Shown piece by piece: positions 53,841 through 62,115 of a DNA stretch of 64,000 nucleotides (position 1 is its first letter; the number at the start of each line of letters is the position of its first letter). The notes beneath the pieces were generated by a model, which saw nothing but the letters and a program-made list of their open reading frames with translations, was not told where the DNA came from and ran no database searches. The translations under genes and the position numbers were made by a program. The stretch is from Helicobacter mustelae (GTDB lineage Bacteria > Campylobacterota > Campylobacteria > Campylobacterales > Helicobacteraceae): assembly GCF_900476215.1 (NCBI RefSeq), contig NZ_LS483446.1, forward strand, positions 372,001 through 436,000, read 5' to 3'.

Positions 53841-55397
53841 GTGAGTAGCAAGCTGAAAAAAAGACAACAAACCCAAAAAGAAATTCAAAGAGGCGCGCTT
53901 GTCTTCTTTTTTATCTTGGGGGTGGCATTTTTGGGTGCACAATTTGGCAATATCGCTTACCATCCTTTTTTGGTGATTTTTTCCTGTGTGATTGGTGCGT
54001 ACATGGCCATGAACATCGGTGCCAATGATGTGGCCAATAATGTGGGGCCTGCAGTGGGTTCTAAATCTATCAGCATGTTTGGAATCATTATCATTGCTGC
54101 TATTTGTGAGTTGGCAGGAGCGATTTTGGCAGGAGCAGATGTAATTAATACGCTCAAATCTGGGATCATCGATCCTTTGGGATTTCATGATGCTAAGGTT
54201 TTTGTCCTAGTGATGCTCTCAGCCCTCATTGCTGGTGCTCTATGGTTGCATCTAGCCACAGTAATCAAGGCTCCTGTCTCTACCACGCATTCCATCGTAG
54301 GCGGGATTTTGGGCGCAGGGATTGCTGGGGGTGGAATGGAAGTGGCCAAATGGAATGTGCTTTTAGAGATTGGCGCAAGCTGGGTGATCTCGCCATTGCT
54401 TGGGGGTTTGATTGCTGCGGGGTTTTTGTTTTTTATCAAAAAAACCATCACCTATCAACAGGATAAAAAGCAAGCTGCCAAAAAAATTGTCCCTCTTTTG
54501 ATGTGTTTTATGACCTTTGTCTTTAGTCTCTATCTGATTTATAAAGGCCTCAAAAATGTCATCAAAATCCCACCTCTTGGGTCTTTTGGCATTAGCTTTG
54601 CCTTGGGCTTATTGGTGTACATTGTGCTAAAGCCTTATTTTGAGAGGAAGGTTGGGAAGCTAGAAAACACCAAGGATGCAATAAATAAGCTTTTTTCCCT
54701 TCCTCTTGTGGTAGCAGCGGCATTTTTAAGCTTCGCACATGGGGCCAATGATGTAGCCAATGCCATTGGCCCGCTTGCTGCAATCAATCAAATGCTGGGG
54801 AATCTTGATGGGGTGAGTACTGAGGCAAGCATTCCTTTTTGGATCATGGTTATTGGGGGATTTGGCATTGCTCTAGGACTAGCACTCTATGGTCCAAGGC
54901 TTATTAAGACTGTGGGCTGTGAGATTACTGAGCTCAACAAAATCCGTGCATTTTGTGCGGCCATGAGTGCTGCTATCACCGTGCTTATTGCCTCTGCTCT
55001 TGGGCTTCCTGTGAGCTCGACTCATATTGCTATTGGGGCGATTTTTGGGATAGGATTTTTGCGAGAATATCTCAAAAGACGTTATGGAAAGATGCTCCAA
55101 ACCATACAGGATGCTCATAGCACTAAGAGCGAACTTGATTTTTTTATGGAAAAATTTCGCAAAGCAAGCGTGAAGCGCAAGGGATTCATGCTAGAGAGTC
55201 TCAAAAAAAATAAGCAGCAAGAAATCCTGCTAGCAAAAAAACAAAAAAAGGTGCTGAAAAAAGTCTACAAAGAGGAGTTAGTCAAGCGCAGTGCGATCAA
55301 AAAAATCATCGCATCCTGGCTCATCACAGTCCCCGTGTCTGCCGTGTTCTCGGCACTCATCTATTGGATTTTATCCACAAGTAAGCTCGCTTTTTAA
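53841..55397 (+). CDS. Pit-type inorganic phosphate permease
   Basis: A 518-residue membrane protein with about ten segments. The two inverted PHO4 signatures are GANDVANNVGPAVGSKSISM (near residue 57) and AHGANDVANAIGPLAA (near residue 300), each with a downstream STTHSIVGGILGAGI or SSTHIAIGAIFGIG partner. It imports phosphate with a cation. The C-terminal region is basic and partly coiled coil. GTG at 53841 is chosen because AAGGAG ends five bases before it; the GTG at 53835 overlaps that site. Confidence 0.92.
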   Translation: MSSKLKKRQQTQKEIQRGALVFFFILGVAFLGAQFGNIAYHPFLVIFSCVIGAYMAMNIGANDVANNVGPAVGSKSISMFGIIIIAAICELAGAILAGADVINTLKSGIIDPLGFHDAKVFVLVMLSALIAGALWLHLATVIKAPVSTTHSIVGGILGAGIAGGGMEVAKWNVLLEIGASWVISPLLGGLIAAGFLFFIKKTITYQQDKKQAAKKIVPLLMCFMTFVFSLYLIYKGLKNVIKIPPLGSFGISFALGLLVYIVLKPYFERKVGKLENTKDAINKLFSLPLVVAAAFLSFAHGANDVANAIGPLAAINQMLGNLDGVSTEASIPFWIMVIGGFGIALGLALYGPRLIKTVGCEITELNKIRAFCAAMSAAITVLIASALGLPVSSTHIAIGAIFGIGFLREYLKRRYGKMLQTIQDAHSTKSELDFFMEKFRKASVKRKGFMLESLKKNKQQEILLAKKQKKVLKKVYKEELVKRSAIKKIIASWLITVPVSAVFSALIYWILSTSKLAF

Positions 55398-55407
55398 GAT
55401 TCTGTGA

Positions 55408-55413
55408 TACAAT
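55408..55413 (+). promoter_or_regulatory. Likely -10 element of the CNNM/CBS gene
   Basis: TACAAT lies 60 bases before the TTG start codon, after a T-rich stretch. Found by motif and position in the 75-base gap. Confidence 0.4.
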
Positions 55414-55472
55414 AGCGCCACTTCAGGCAGGGCTTTGTTAATCGCTGAAAAGCTCAAATTTAAGGAGTACTT

Positions 55473-56801
55473 TTGGACCCCTACCACTCGGTTTTAATGT
55501 TATTTGTGACAGTGCTTCTGGTGTTTCTGAATGGCTTTTTTGTGCTTTCAGAGTTTGCGATGGTCAAGGTGAGAAAAACAAGACTAGAGGAATTGGTAAA
55601 AGCCAAGGCTATCAATGCAGGTCTAGCACTAAAAATCATTGGCAACCTTGATACATATTTGAGCGCCACGCAGTTAGGGATTACTTTTTCTTCTTTGGCA
55701 TTAGGTTGGATTGGAGAGCCAGCCATCGCCCAGCTCCTCAATGTTCTTTTCATAGATTTTTTTGGAAATAATGGCATCTTGTTGCACACTCTTAGTTTTG
55801 CCATCACATTTGTGTTTATCACTTTGTTGCATGTGGTGCTTGGAGAAATCGTCCCCAAATCCATCGCCATCGCCAAGGCTGAGCGCTGCGCTCTCATTGT
55901 TGCGCGTCCCCTGCATTATTTTTGGGTGGTGTTTTATCCCATCATTTGGCTTTTTGATCGCCTGGCAGGATTTTTCCTACGTCGCTTTGGCGTTAAGCAG
56001 GCCAAGGAGCATGAGAGTGTGCATTCTGAAGAAGAGCTTAAAATCATCGTGGGAGAGAGCTTGAAAGAGGGGTTGATTGATTCGATTGAGGGGGAGATTA
56101 TCAAAAATGCAGTGGATTTTTCTGATACCACTGCCAAAGAGATTATGACCCCTCGCAAGGATATGATTTGCTTGGATGCAGAGAAGAGTTATGAGGAAAA
56201 TATCCAGACTGTTCTTGAGACACGCCACACACGCTATCCCTATTATGAGGGGAGTAAGGATAATATTTTGGGCATGATTCACATCCGTGATCTGCTCAAA
56301 AATACTCTGACCTGCAAAAAAACTGATCTCAAAAGTATTTTGCGCGAGATGATCATCGTGCCAGAGACTGTTTCCATCGCCCAAGTCCTTAGCAAGATGA
56401 ACAAAGAGCAGCGCCATACTGCATTAGTGGTGGATGAATATGGCGGTACAGCCGGGCTGCTTACCATGGAGGATATCATCGAGGAGATTATGGGGGATAT
56501 TGCTGATGAATATGATGAGCGCATAGAGGAGCATTATAAAATCGATGAGGACACTTATGTATTTGATGGAATGATGGATTTAGAGAGTATTGAGGAGATT
56601 TGTGATATTGCATTTGATGATTCTTGTGATCAAGTCACCATTGGAGGGTATGTGTTTAGTTTGCTAGGACGCTTGCCTGTGGTGGGCGATGTAATTAAGG
56701 ATTCTAATTGCAAATTTGAGGTGTGTGAAATGGATGGGGCAAGGATTAAAAAACTCAAGCTTAAGTGCATCTTAGAGCCTCAAGACCCAGAACAAAGCTA
56801 A
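55473..56801 (+). CDS. CNNM/CBS-domain membrane protein (HlyC/CorC family, TlyC-like)
   Basis: A 442-residue protein. A DUF21/CNNM transmembrane domain (residues 1-190: VFLNGFFVLSEFAMVKVRKTRLEEL, ATQLGITFSSLALGWIGEPAIA, HVVLGEIVPKSIAIAKAER) is followed by two CBS domains (from about residue 215, MTPRKDMICLD, and EYGGTAGLLTMEDIIEEIMGDI) and a CorC C-terminal domain. Relatives export magnesium or cobalt; the old hemolysin label is not well supported. It starts with TTG, five bases after AAGGAG. Confidence 0.9.
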   Translation: MDPYHSVLMLFVTVLLVFLNGFFVLSEFAMVKVRKTRLEELVKAKAINAGLALKIIGNLDTYLSATQLGITFSSLALGWIGEPAIAQLLNVLFIDFFGNNGILLHTLSFAITFVFITLLHVVLGEIVPKSIAIAKAERCALIVARPLHYFWVVFYPIIWLFDRLAGFFLRRFGVKQAKEHESVHSEEELKIIVGESLKEGLIDSIEGEIIKNAVDFSDTTAKEIMTPRKDMICLDAEKSYEENIQTVLETRHTRYPYYEGSKDNILGMIHIRDLLKNTLTCKKTDLKSILREMIIVPETVSIAQVLSKMNKEQRHTALVVDEYGGTAGLLTMEDIIEEIMGDIADEYDERIEEHYKIDEDTYVFDGMMDLESIEEICDIAFDDSCDQVTIGGYVFSLLGRLPVVGDVIKDSNCKFEVCEMDGARIKKLKLKCILEPQDPEQS

Positions 56802-56946
56802 GTTCCCTTCCTGTTTGGCGCAGAGATTCTCATCAAAAATCCATATCTAAACATATTCCATTTTCAGCAGCTACTCCCCCTAAATCTTGATCCCACCCTC
56901 TAGTGCATTGCAAGAATGGAACCCATTGGCGTGCAGTTCAAGTGGC

Positions 56947-57954
56947 TTAGTGCTTGGTTGGTGGGGTTGAAAATTTTTCGCGCAGGCGTTGCAAAAAGTC
57001 AATGGAGTCTTTAAGATTTGTGTGGTGTAATTCATAGCTAAAGTTAGATTTTTTGTAGACCCTGTCGTAATACTGGGTAATCAAAAGCCTTGTGGTTTGC
57101 TTGAGATCTCCAAGCTCAAAGGCTCTATGGATGGTATCAAAAGTCTCTTTGTTCATATAGGATTGGATTTTTTGCATGGCTTTAGAAAATTGTGCTGCTG
57201 GGATGGGGTGATAGAGCTTGATGATGCGCTCTATGCGCGATTGCAATGATGCATTCACAAAAACTTTAGGTGCATTTTGATAGCATTCAAAGATCTTACG
57301 TGGCACGATAAGATTTCCTAGCCTCTTGCTCTCTGCCTCGATAAACAATGGCTGGGGTTTTGTATGAATTTCATGGGCAATGAGATTTTCAAACATCTTT
57401 TGACTAGGCTGGGGGCCGAGCTCTTTGGTAGCAATATCTCCAAAGCTTGAGCCATAATGATGGGCTAGGGATTCTAGGTGGATGCACTGCTCTTTGAGTG
57501 CTTCTAAAATCTCGCTTTTTCCACATCCCGTAGGGCCAGAGAGTGTGATGAATTGAACGGGTTTTTCTAGGGTCTCTAGCACAAAGGTGCGGTAGCTTTT
57601 ATACCCGCCCTGCAGTTTTGTCACTTGGAAATTGAGATTTTTTAAGACCTCATAGAGAGCCTGGCTTCTTTTGCCTCCGCGCGCGCAATAAATGAGGATT
57701 TTGTATTTGTGCTGCAGGGGGATATGAGACTCCCTGCTGGCAACTTTTTGTAAAAATTTGGCGATATTTTGGCATGCTAGGCTTGCTCCCAAAAGATTTG
57801 CTTGCAGCATGTTTTGGTGGTAGAGAGTTCCGATTTTTTGAAATTGCTCATCTTCAAGTACGGGCATGTTGTAAGCATGGGGAATGTGAGAGTGTTTGTA
57901 TTCTAGGGGAGTGCGCACATCAATAATGAGGTCAAAGTCTTTGTAATTATCCAT
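56947..57954 (-). CDS. mnmH: tRNA 2-selenouridine synthase
   Basis: A 335-residue protein with a rhodanese domain holding the active C90 in YCARGGKRSQAL. A P-loop (SGPTGCGKSEIL, residues 139-150) follows, then a C-terminal helical part with GSSFGDIATKELGPQPSQKMFENLI. It replaces sulfur of 2-thiouridine at the wobble position of some tRNAs with selenium from selenophosphate. It needs SelD, which is not in this window. Its start overlaps the LTA-synthase-like stop, so it is the last gene of the operon. Confidence 0.92.
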   Translation of the reverse strand: MDNYKDFDLIIDVRTPLEYKHSHIPHAYNMPVLEDEQFQKIGTLYHQNMLQANLLGASLACQNIAKFLQKVASRESHIPLQHKYKILIYCARGGKRSQALYEVLKNLNFQVTKLQGGYKSYRTFVLETLEKPVQFITLSGPTGCGKSEILEALKEQCIHLESLAHHYGSSFGDIATKELGPQPSQKMFENLIAHEIHTKPQPLFIEAESKRLGNLIVPRKIFECYQNAPKVFVNASLQSRIERIIKLYHPIPAAQFSKAMQKIQSYMNKETFDTIHRAFELGDLKQTTRLLITQYYDRVYKKSNFSYELHHTNLKDSIDFLQRLREKFSTPPTKH

Positions 57955-59912
57955 TAATCCACCTTAGAGCCCTTAAAGATCAAATACCAGCTAATTGCAC
58001 GCGCAAGATCTAAGCGCTCATATTCTTTTTTTGCAGATTCTAGCAAGGTAGGATTTTTGTTTTTGGCGTAGTAATAATGCTCTTTTGGGTTATAGATGAG
58101 CTCGGGAGTCGCGATGGCAAAATACCCCAATGCAATATGATTATTAAGCTTAAAATCAGGATTGTTGCTAGCAAGGGGCTTACCAAAGCTCGCATAAGAA
58201 AAGTCTTTGGGTGCAATGAGTTCAAGGATTGTCGCAGAAATATCTATATGGGATCCAACAGAAGTGGTTTTGTGCATGTTGAGGGTAGGAGCATAGAGGA
58301 TGAGGGGGACTTGCTTGGTGATAGAGAGATTGGGATCTTTGGGACTAAAATGTCCATAATGATCCCCAGTAATAACAAAAAGACTATCAGGATATTTAGC
58401 GCTCATTTCTCGGATAAACCTTGCTAATATGCGATCTGCATAATAAATATGCCCTAGGATCTTGGGGTCAATTTCAAGTTGATTTTCTTTGACAAATTGT
58501 TGGATTTTTTCCATTGGCACATGATAACTCTGCAGGGGGATATCAAAGGGCTGGTGATTGGAGGTTGTCATAATCATATTAAAACTGGGAGCATCTGTAG
58601 TGTTTTCTAAAATAAAATCAAACAGCACTGCATCGCTATATCCCCAGACATTGTGGTAGGGGGTGGGATAGGATTTTTTGGTATTGTGGAGAAAATTTTC
58701 TAGATTTTTATCATCAAAAAATTCTCTAAAGCCCTGCAAGAGACTAAGGGTTTGGAGTTTTTGCCAGCGACCACTCCCTCCATAAAAAAATGCGGTTTTA
58801 TAACCAAGTTGATTCATAGCATAAGGAATGGCAGTCTGGAATTTGGGCAGAATTCCTAGCAAGCTTTGTAGAGGGATATCTAATTGAAATAGCCCTGTGA
58901 TTTGGGTTTCTAGGCTTTTGGCAGTAGAGGGGGCATTTTCTAGAAATGGTTCAAAATAAATTGCGTGCGGGCTTTTAAGCAGGGCTTTTGTCTGGCTAAC
59001 AAGATGGATTGCATCATACAAGGAGTCATAAAACCATTGGCTCATACTTTCTGCAACAATATAAAAAATATGACGGATTTTGGTGTTTGAGGTATTGTGA
59101 GAGTGCTGCTCTAGCAATTTATAAATGTCTAACTGCCCTTGTTCATTTGAAAGGTTGAAATATTTGCCTAGGATTTCTCTGATATCTCCAGTGGCAAAAT
59201 CCTGCATTTTAGAGTTTTTGATGATTTTATAGCCTTTGTAAACCAGATAAAGGGAGCGATAGGAATCTGTGGTGATTTTACGCAAGAATGGATTTTCGCA
59301 AGGAATTAATTGCTGATCAAGGGAATGGATTTTTATGCCAAATGAGGAGCTAAGCATCATGGTAAGCAAAGCACAAAGCACAAAAAATAACCCTAGACTG
59401 GGGAATAGATGCAAAGAGATTGTGGAAGCATCGATGCGGCGCATGCAAAATTTATAGATAAAAATCATCAAAAAACTTGCAAGCAGCCAAATGATGACTT
59501 TGATACTGATATCATAATTTCCTGAGAATCCCGTAGCAAGAATTGCACCACGATCATCAAAAACAAGTCCTAAGAGATTGGTGTCATAGGGTTCTTGATA
59601 GATTGTGTAAAAAAGCATATTTCCCATACCAAGAAAAATACTAAGAGAAAAGACAAATCCCGCATAATAGATGAGAAAACGATTTTTTGGCAGGAAGCTA
59701 AGAAACAGATACAAGATTGCAAATGCTGCAATATTGCGATTATCATACATCCCTCCATTATAAAAGCCTCTCAAGAGATCCCCCCAAGTAAAGGCCCCTA
59801 ATTCCTGATGATAGACTCCTACATAGAGGATAAAAGCCCCACGCAATAAAACAAATAAGATTACAAGCAAGAGAGCAAAAACAAATGTTTTGCAGATATT
59901 TTTAAAAATCAT
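57954..59912 (-). CDS. LTA-synthase-like sulfatase-fold membrane transferase
   Basis: A 652-residue protein. Five N-terminal membrane segments (residues 8 to about 190) precede a periplasmic alkaline-phosphatase/sulfatase domain. That domain has the nucleophile region FEPFLENAPSTAKSLETQITGL (Thr or Ser as acceptor), FFYGGSGRWQ, WGYSDAVLFDF, MTTSNHQPF and the metal motif VITGDHYGHFSP. Relatives transfer phosphoglycerol or phosphoethanolamine to envelope glycans; which one applies here is unknown. It is coupled to its neighbours on both sides. Confidence 0.8.
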   Translation of the reverse strand: MIFKNICKTFVFALLLVILFVLLRGAFILYVGVYHQELGAFTWGDLLRGFYNGGMYDNRNIAAFAILYLFLSFLPKNRFLIYYAGFVFSLSIFLGMGNMLFYTIYQEPYDTNLLGLVFDDRGAILATGFSGNYDISIKVIIWLLASFLMIFIYKFCMRRIDASTISLHLFPSLGLFFVLCALLTMMLSSSFGIKIHSLDQQLIPCENPFLRKITTDSYRSLYLVYKGYKIIKNSKMQDFATGDIREILGKYFNLSNEQGQLDIYKLLEQHSHNTSNTKIRHIFYIVAESMSQWFYDSLYDAIHLVSQTKALLKSPHAIYFEPFLENAPSTAKSLETQITGLFQLDIPLQSLLGILPKFQTAIPYAMNQLGYKTAFFYGGSGRWQKLQTLSLLQGFREFFDDKNLENFLHNTKKSYPTPYHNVWGYSDAVLFDFILENTTDAPSFNMIMTTSNHQPFDIPLQSYHVPMEKIQQFVKENQLEIDPKILGHIYYADRILARFIREMSAKYPDSLFVITGDHYGHFSPKDPNLSITKQVPLILYAPTLNMHKTTSVGSHIDISATILELIAPKDFSYASFGKPLASNNPDFKLNNHIALGYFAIATPELIYNPKEHYYYAKNKNPTLLESAKKEYERLDLARAISWYLIFKGSKVD

Positions 59913-60457
59913 TTTTTTGTTTTCTTCTTATAAAAAATAATTTTTAAAAACGCAAAAAGAAGGCTTAGAGGATCAAAGAAATAATCAAGAATTTGATAAG
60001 AAGGAAAGAGCTTGATGGCACAGGCAAGCAAGGAAAGCAGATATAACAAAGCCAAAACCCGATCAAAAAAATAAGCCACCAGAGTAAAAGCACAGACAAA
60101 AACTAGCGCAAAATATGGCGGCCAATAATAAAGTGGCAGAGGGATGATGTCAAGATAGCACAGGAAAAAAACAAGATTTGCAATGAGTAAAAACACATAT
60201 CCACGCAAAGAAATCAGTACATGCTTCTTGTTCTGGGTCTTTTCTAGCAATAAGATGACGCAAAAGCCAAGGGTGGTGAAACTTAGAGGCCCAAGGAAGC
60301 TAAAGAGGATGTCATTGATGCTAAGATGCCATCCAAAAAATAGCGGGAGATTGCAAAAAATCCCAATCAAAAACAGGAGGAAAATTTGTGTGATGCGCCC
60401 AGAAATAGGCAGGCTGGCCACTCCAGCCAAAATGGGTAGGGTGAAGAGGGAGTGCAT
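59909..60457 (-). CDS. Polytopic membrane protein of unknown function
   Basis: A 182-residue protein with five or six membrane helices, including FTLPILAGVASLPISG, IFLLFLIGIFCNLPLFFGW, DILFSFLGPLSFTTLGFCVILLL and YVFLLIANLVFFLCYL, and a Lys-rich tail (IIFYKKKTKK). Its ATG overlaps the stop of the sialidase-like gene, and its stop overlaps the start of the LTA-synthase-like gene. This suggests it acts with them in the envelope. No family was recognised. Confidence 0.75.
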   Translation of the reverse strand: MHSLFTLPILAGVASLPISGRITQIFLLFLIGIFCNLPLFFGWHLSINDILFSFLGPLSFTTLGFCVILLLEKTQNKKHVLISLRGYVFLLIANLVFFLCYLDIIPLPLYYWPPYFALVFVCAFTLVAYFFDRVLALLYLLSLLACAIKLFPSYQILDYFFDPLSLLFAFLKIIFYKKKTKK

Positions 60458-61605
60458 CACCGCGCTCCCTCCAAAGCATCCATGTCTATCCTCACATAGC
60501 GAATGAATTTGCGATCAAATGTGTAGGTGACATGCAAAATGCCATGCGGATCCATCCATGCGGTGGGGTAGCTGACCTCTCCCTTTTGTGTGGGCGTGGA
60601 ATCGATGTCAAAAAGCTTCTCAAACACTTCAGGGCTCTGCATTTTTGAGAGTGTGAGTTTGCCGCGGTTGGAGTTATGGAGGGGGGTATTGTGCAAAAGA
60701 TAGACCTGTTTGTTTAGTGCAAAGAGATTGAGAGAATTGTCGTAATTCTTGAGATTTGTGGGGGTGAGTGGGCCATATTTTAGGTTATTATCACAGGTTT
60801 GGGTATAGAGGATATTTTTGGCTTTTTTGTTGGCGCGATATGCTAGCATGCAGGAAGTTTGGCTGATGCTAGTGAGCGAGGGTTGCAAAAGCCCATTGAG
60901 GTGATTGGGCTGGGAGGTCATCAAGAGATTTCCCCTAGCATCAAAAACGAGATTGATGGGATATTTGGTGGCAAGTTCATGATAAATAGGCAGAATGAAC
61001 CCCTTTTCTTGTGTACTTAAGGTAATTTCCACGGGACGAGTGCGCACTAGATTGCTGATGTTGAGAAAGGGGCTTAGATGCAGGGCCTTTTGGAAGACAA
61101 AGGTGGGGATGGCGCCTTTGTTTTCTGCGCTGTAGTGATAAATTTTACTTGTCGCCCATCCTCCAATACTCACCCCAACCACAAAAAGATGGAGAGTATC
61201 GCCCAGGGTGTAGAGCACGGGATTGCCAAGTTTTGCAATATATTCTCTGCTATCTTGCATAAGCATGAAGCGATCGAGGATTTTGAAGGGTTGCTGCCAT
61301 TTTTTGGAGTAGGCAGATTCCAAAATACTGCCATAGATGGCCACATCAGCTGCCCCCTCCCTGCTGCCAGCAAAAAATGCTACCAATAGGGAGTTGTCAC
61401 GAATGGGAGTGATGGTGCTAGAATGCGCAGAGGCAGCATCTGGGGGCATGGGAATATCGCTACGATAGGTTTCTTTGCTGTTTTTTGATGGTTCTTGATT
61501 TAGGGAGATGGAGTCAAAGGTGAATTTTGGCGTCTTTGGGATGCCCAGAAATGTGAGCACCCCAAGTGCTAAAACGGAGCAAAAAAAGAAAAAAAAATAC
61601 CTCAT
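60457..61605 (-). CDS. Sialidase-like (BNR-repeat) exported protein
   Basis: A 382-residue protein. An N-terminal membrane or signal segment (MRYFFFFFCSVLALGVLTFLGI) is followed by a six-bladed propeller-type domain of the BNR_2 family: SLLVAFFAGSREGAADVAIYGS, GNPVLYTLGDTLHLFVVGVSIGGWATSKIYH and SYPTAWMDPHGILHVTYTFDRKFIRYVRID. Such proteins act on sugars, but true sialidase residues were not all confirmed. The start abuts the cheW stop with no ribosome-binding site. Runs of T9 and T7 lie in codons 4-10 and could slip. Confidence 0.72.
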   Translation of the reverse strand: MRYFFFFFCSVLALGVLTFLGIPKTPKFTFDSISLNQEPSKNSKETYRSDIPMPPDAASAHSSTITPIRDNSLLVAFFAGSREGAADVAIYGSILESAYSKKWQQPFKILDRFMLMQDSREYIAKLGNPVLYTLGDTLHLFVVGVSIGGWATSKIYHYSAENKGAIPTFVFQKALHLSPFLNISNLVRTRPVEITLSTQEKGFILPIYHELATKYPINLVFDARGNLLMTSQPNHLNGLLQPSLTSISQTSCMLAYRANKKAKNILYTQTCDNNLKYGPLTPTNLKNYDNSLNLFALNKQVYLLHNTPLHNSNRGKLTLSKMQSPEVFEKLFDIDSTPTQKGEVSYPTAWMDPHGILHVTYTFDRKFIRYVRIDMDALEGAR

Positions 61606-62115
61606 TTAAAAAGTTTTTTTCAATAAAATCTCTGTTTTTAGGATGGTGATGAGGCGATTGTCTCTCTTGCCAATGCCCTGCATGCTTTGCATGAGATTTT
61701 CTTGCTCATCAAAGCTCTCAGGGATGGAATCGATCTCAGAATGCTTGAGGCGAATGGCTTCTGTGAGTTTGTCGATTACAAAGCCCGCTGTCTTATCTTC
61801 ATGTTTGATCACAAGGTAGCGTGTGTCCTTGTCCTGAGCAATAGCAGAGAGTCCAAATTTGAGACGTAGGTTGATGAGGGGGAATACATTACCGCGTAGG
61901 TTGAAGACCCCCAATACATAGTTAGGAGTGCCAGGGACGCGCGTATATTCGATGGGTTTGACGATTTCAATGACATTCAAAATGGGGATGGCAAATTCCT
62001 CATCCCCCACCACAAATCCAATGACTTGCAGGGTGTCCTCGATGTTTTCTTTTTCGCTATTTTTCGTATAGTTTTGCTGTTTTTTCAAAACTTCTTTGAG
62101 GTTTGTTTCAGTCAT
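61606..62115 (-). CDS. cheW: Chemotaxis coupling protein CheW
   Basis: A 169-residue protein with a hydrophilic N-terminal tail and a CheW domain: LQVIGFVVGDEEFAIPILNVIEIVKPIEYTRVP, NYVLGVFNLRGNVFPLINLRLKFGL and GFVIDKLTEAIRL. It links chemoreceptors to CheA. Its start overlaps the cheAY stop by eight bases, and its TAA is directly followed by the ATG of the sialidase-like gene. Confidence 0.95.
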   Translation of the reverse strand: MTETNLKEVLKKQQNYTKNSEKENIEDTLQVIGFVVGDEEFAIPILNVIEIVKPIEYTRVPGTPNYVLGVFNLRGNVFPLINLRLKFGLSAIAQDKDTRYLVIKHEDKTAGFVIDKLTEAIRLKHSEIDSIPESFDEQENLMQSMQGIGKRDNRLITILKTEILLKKTF

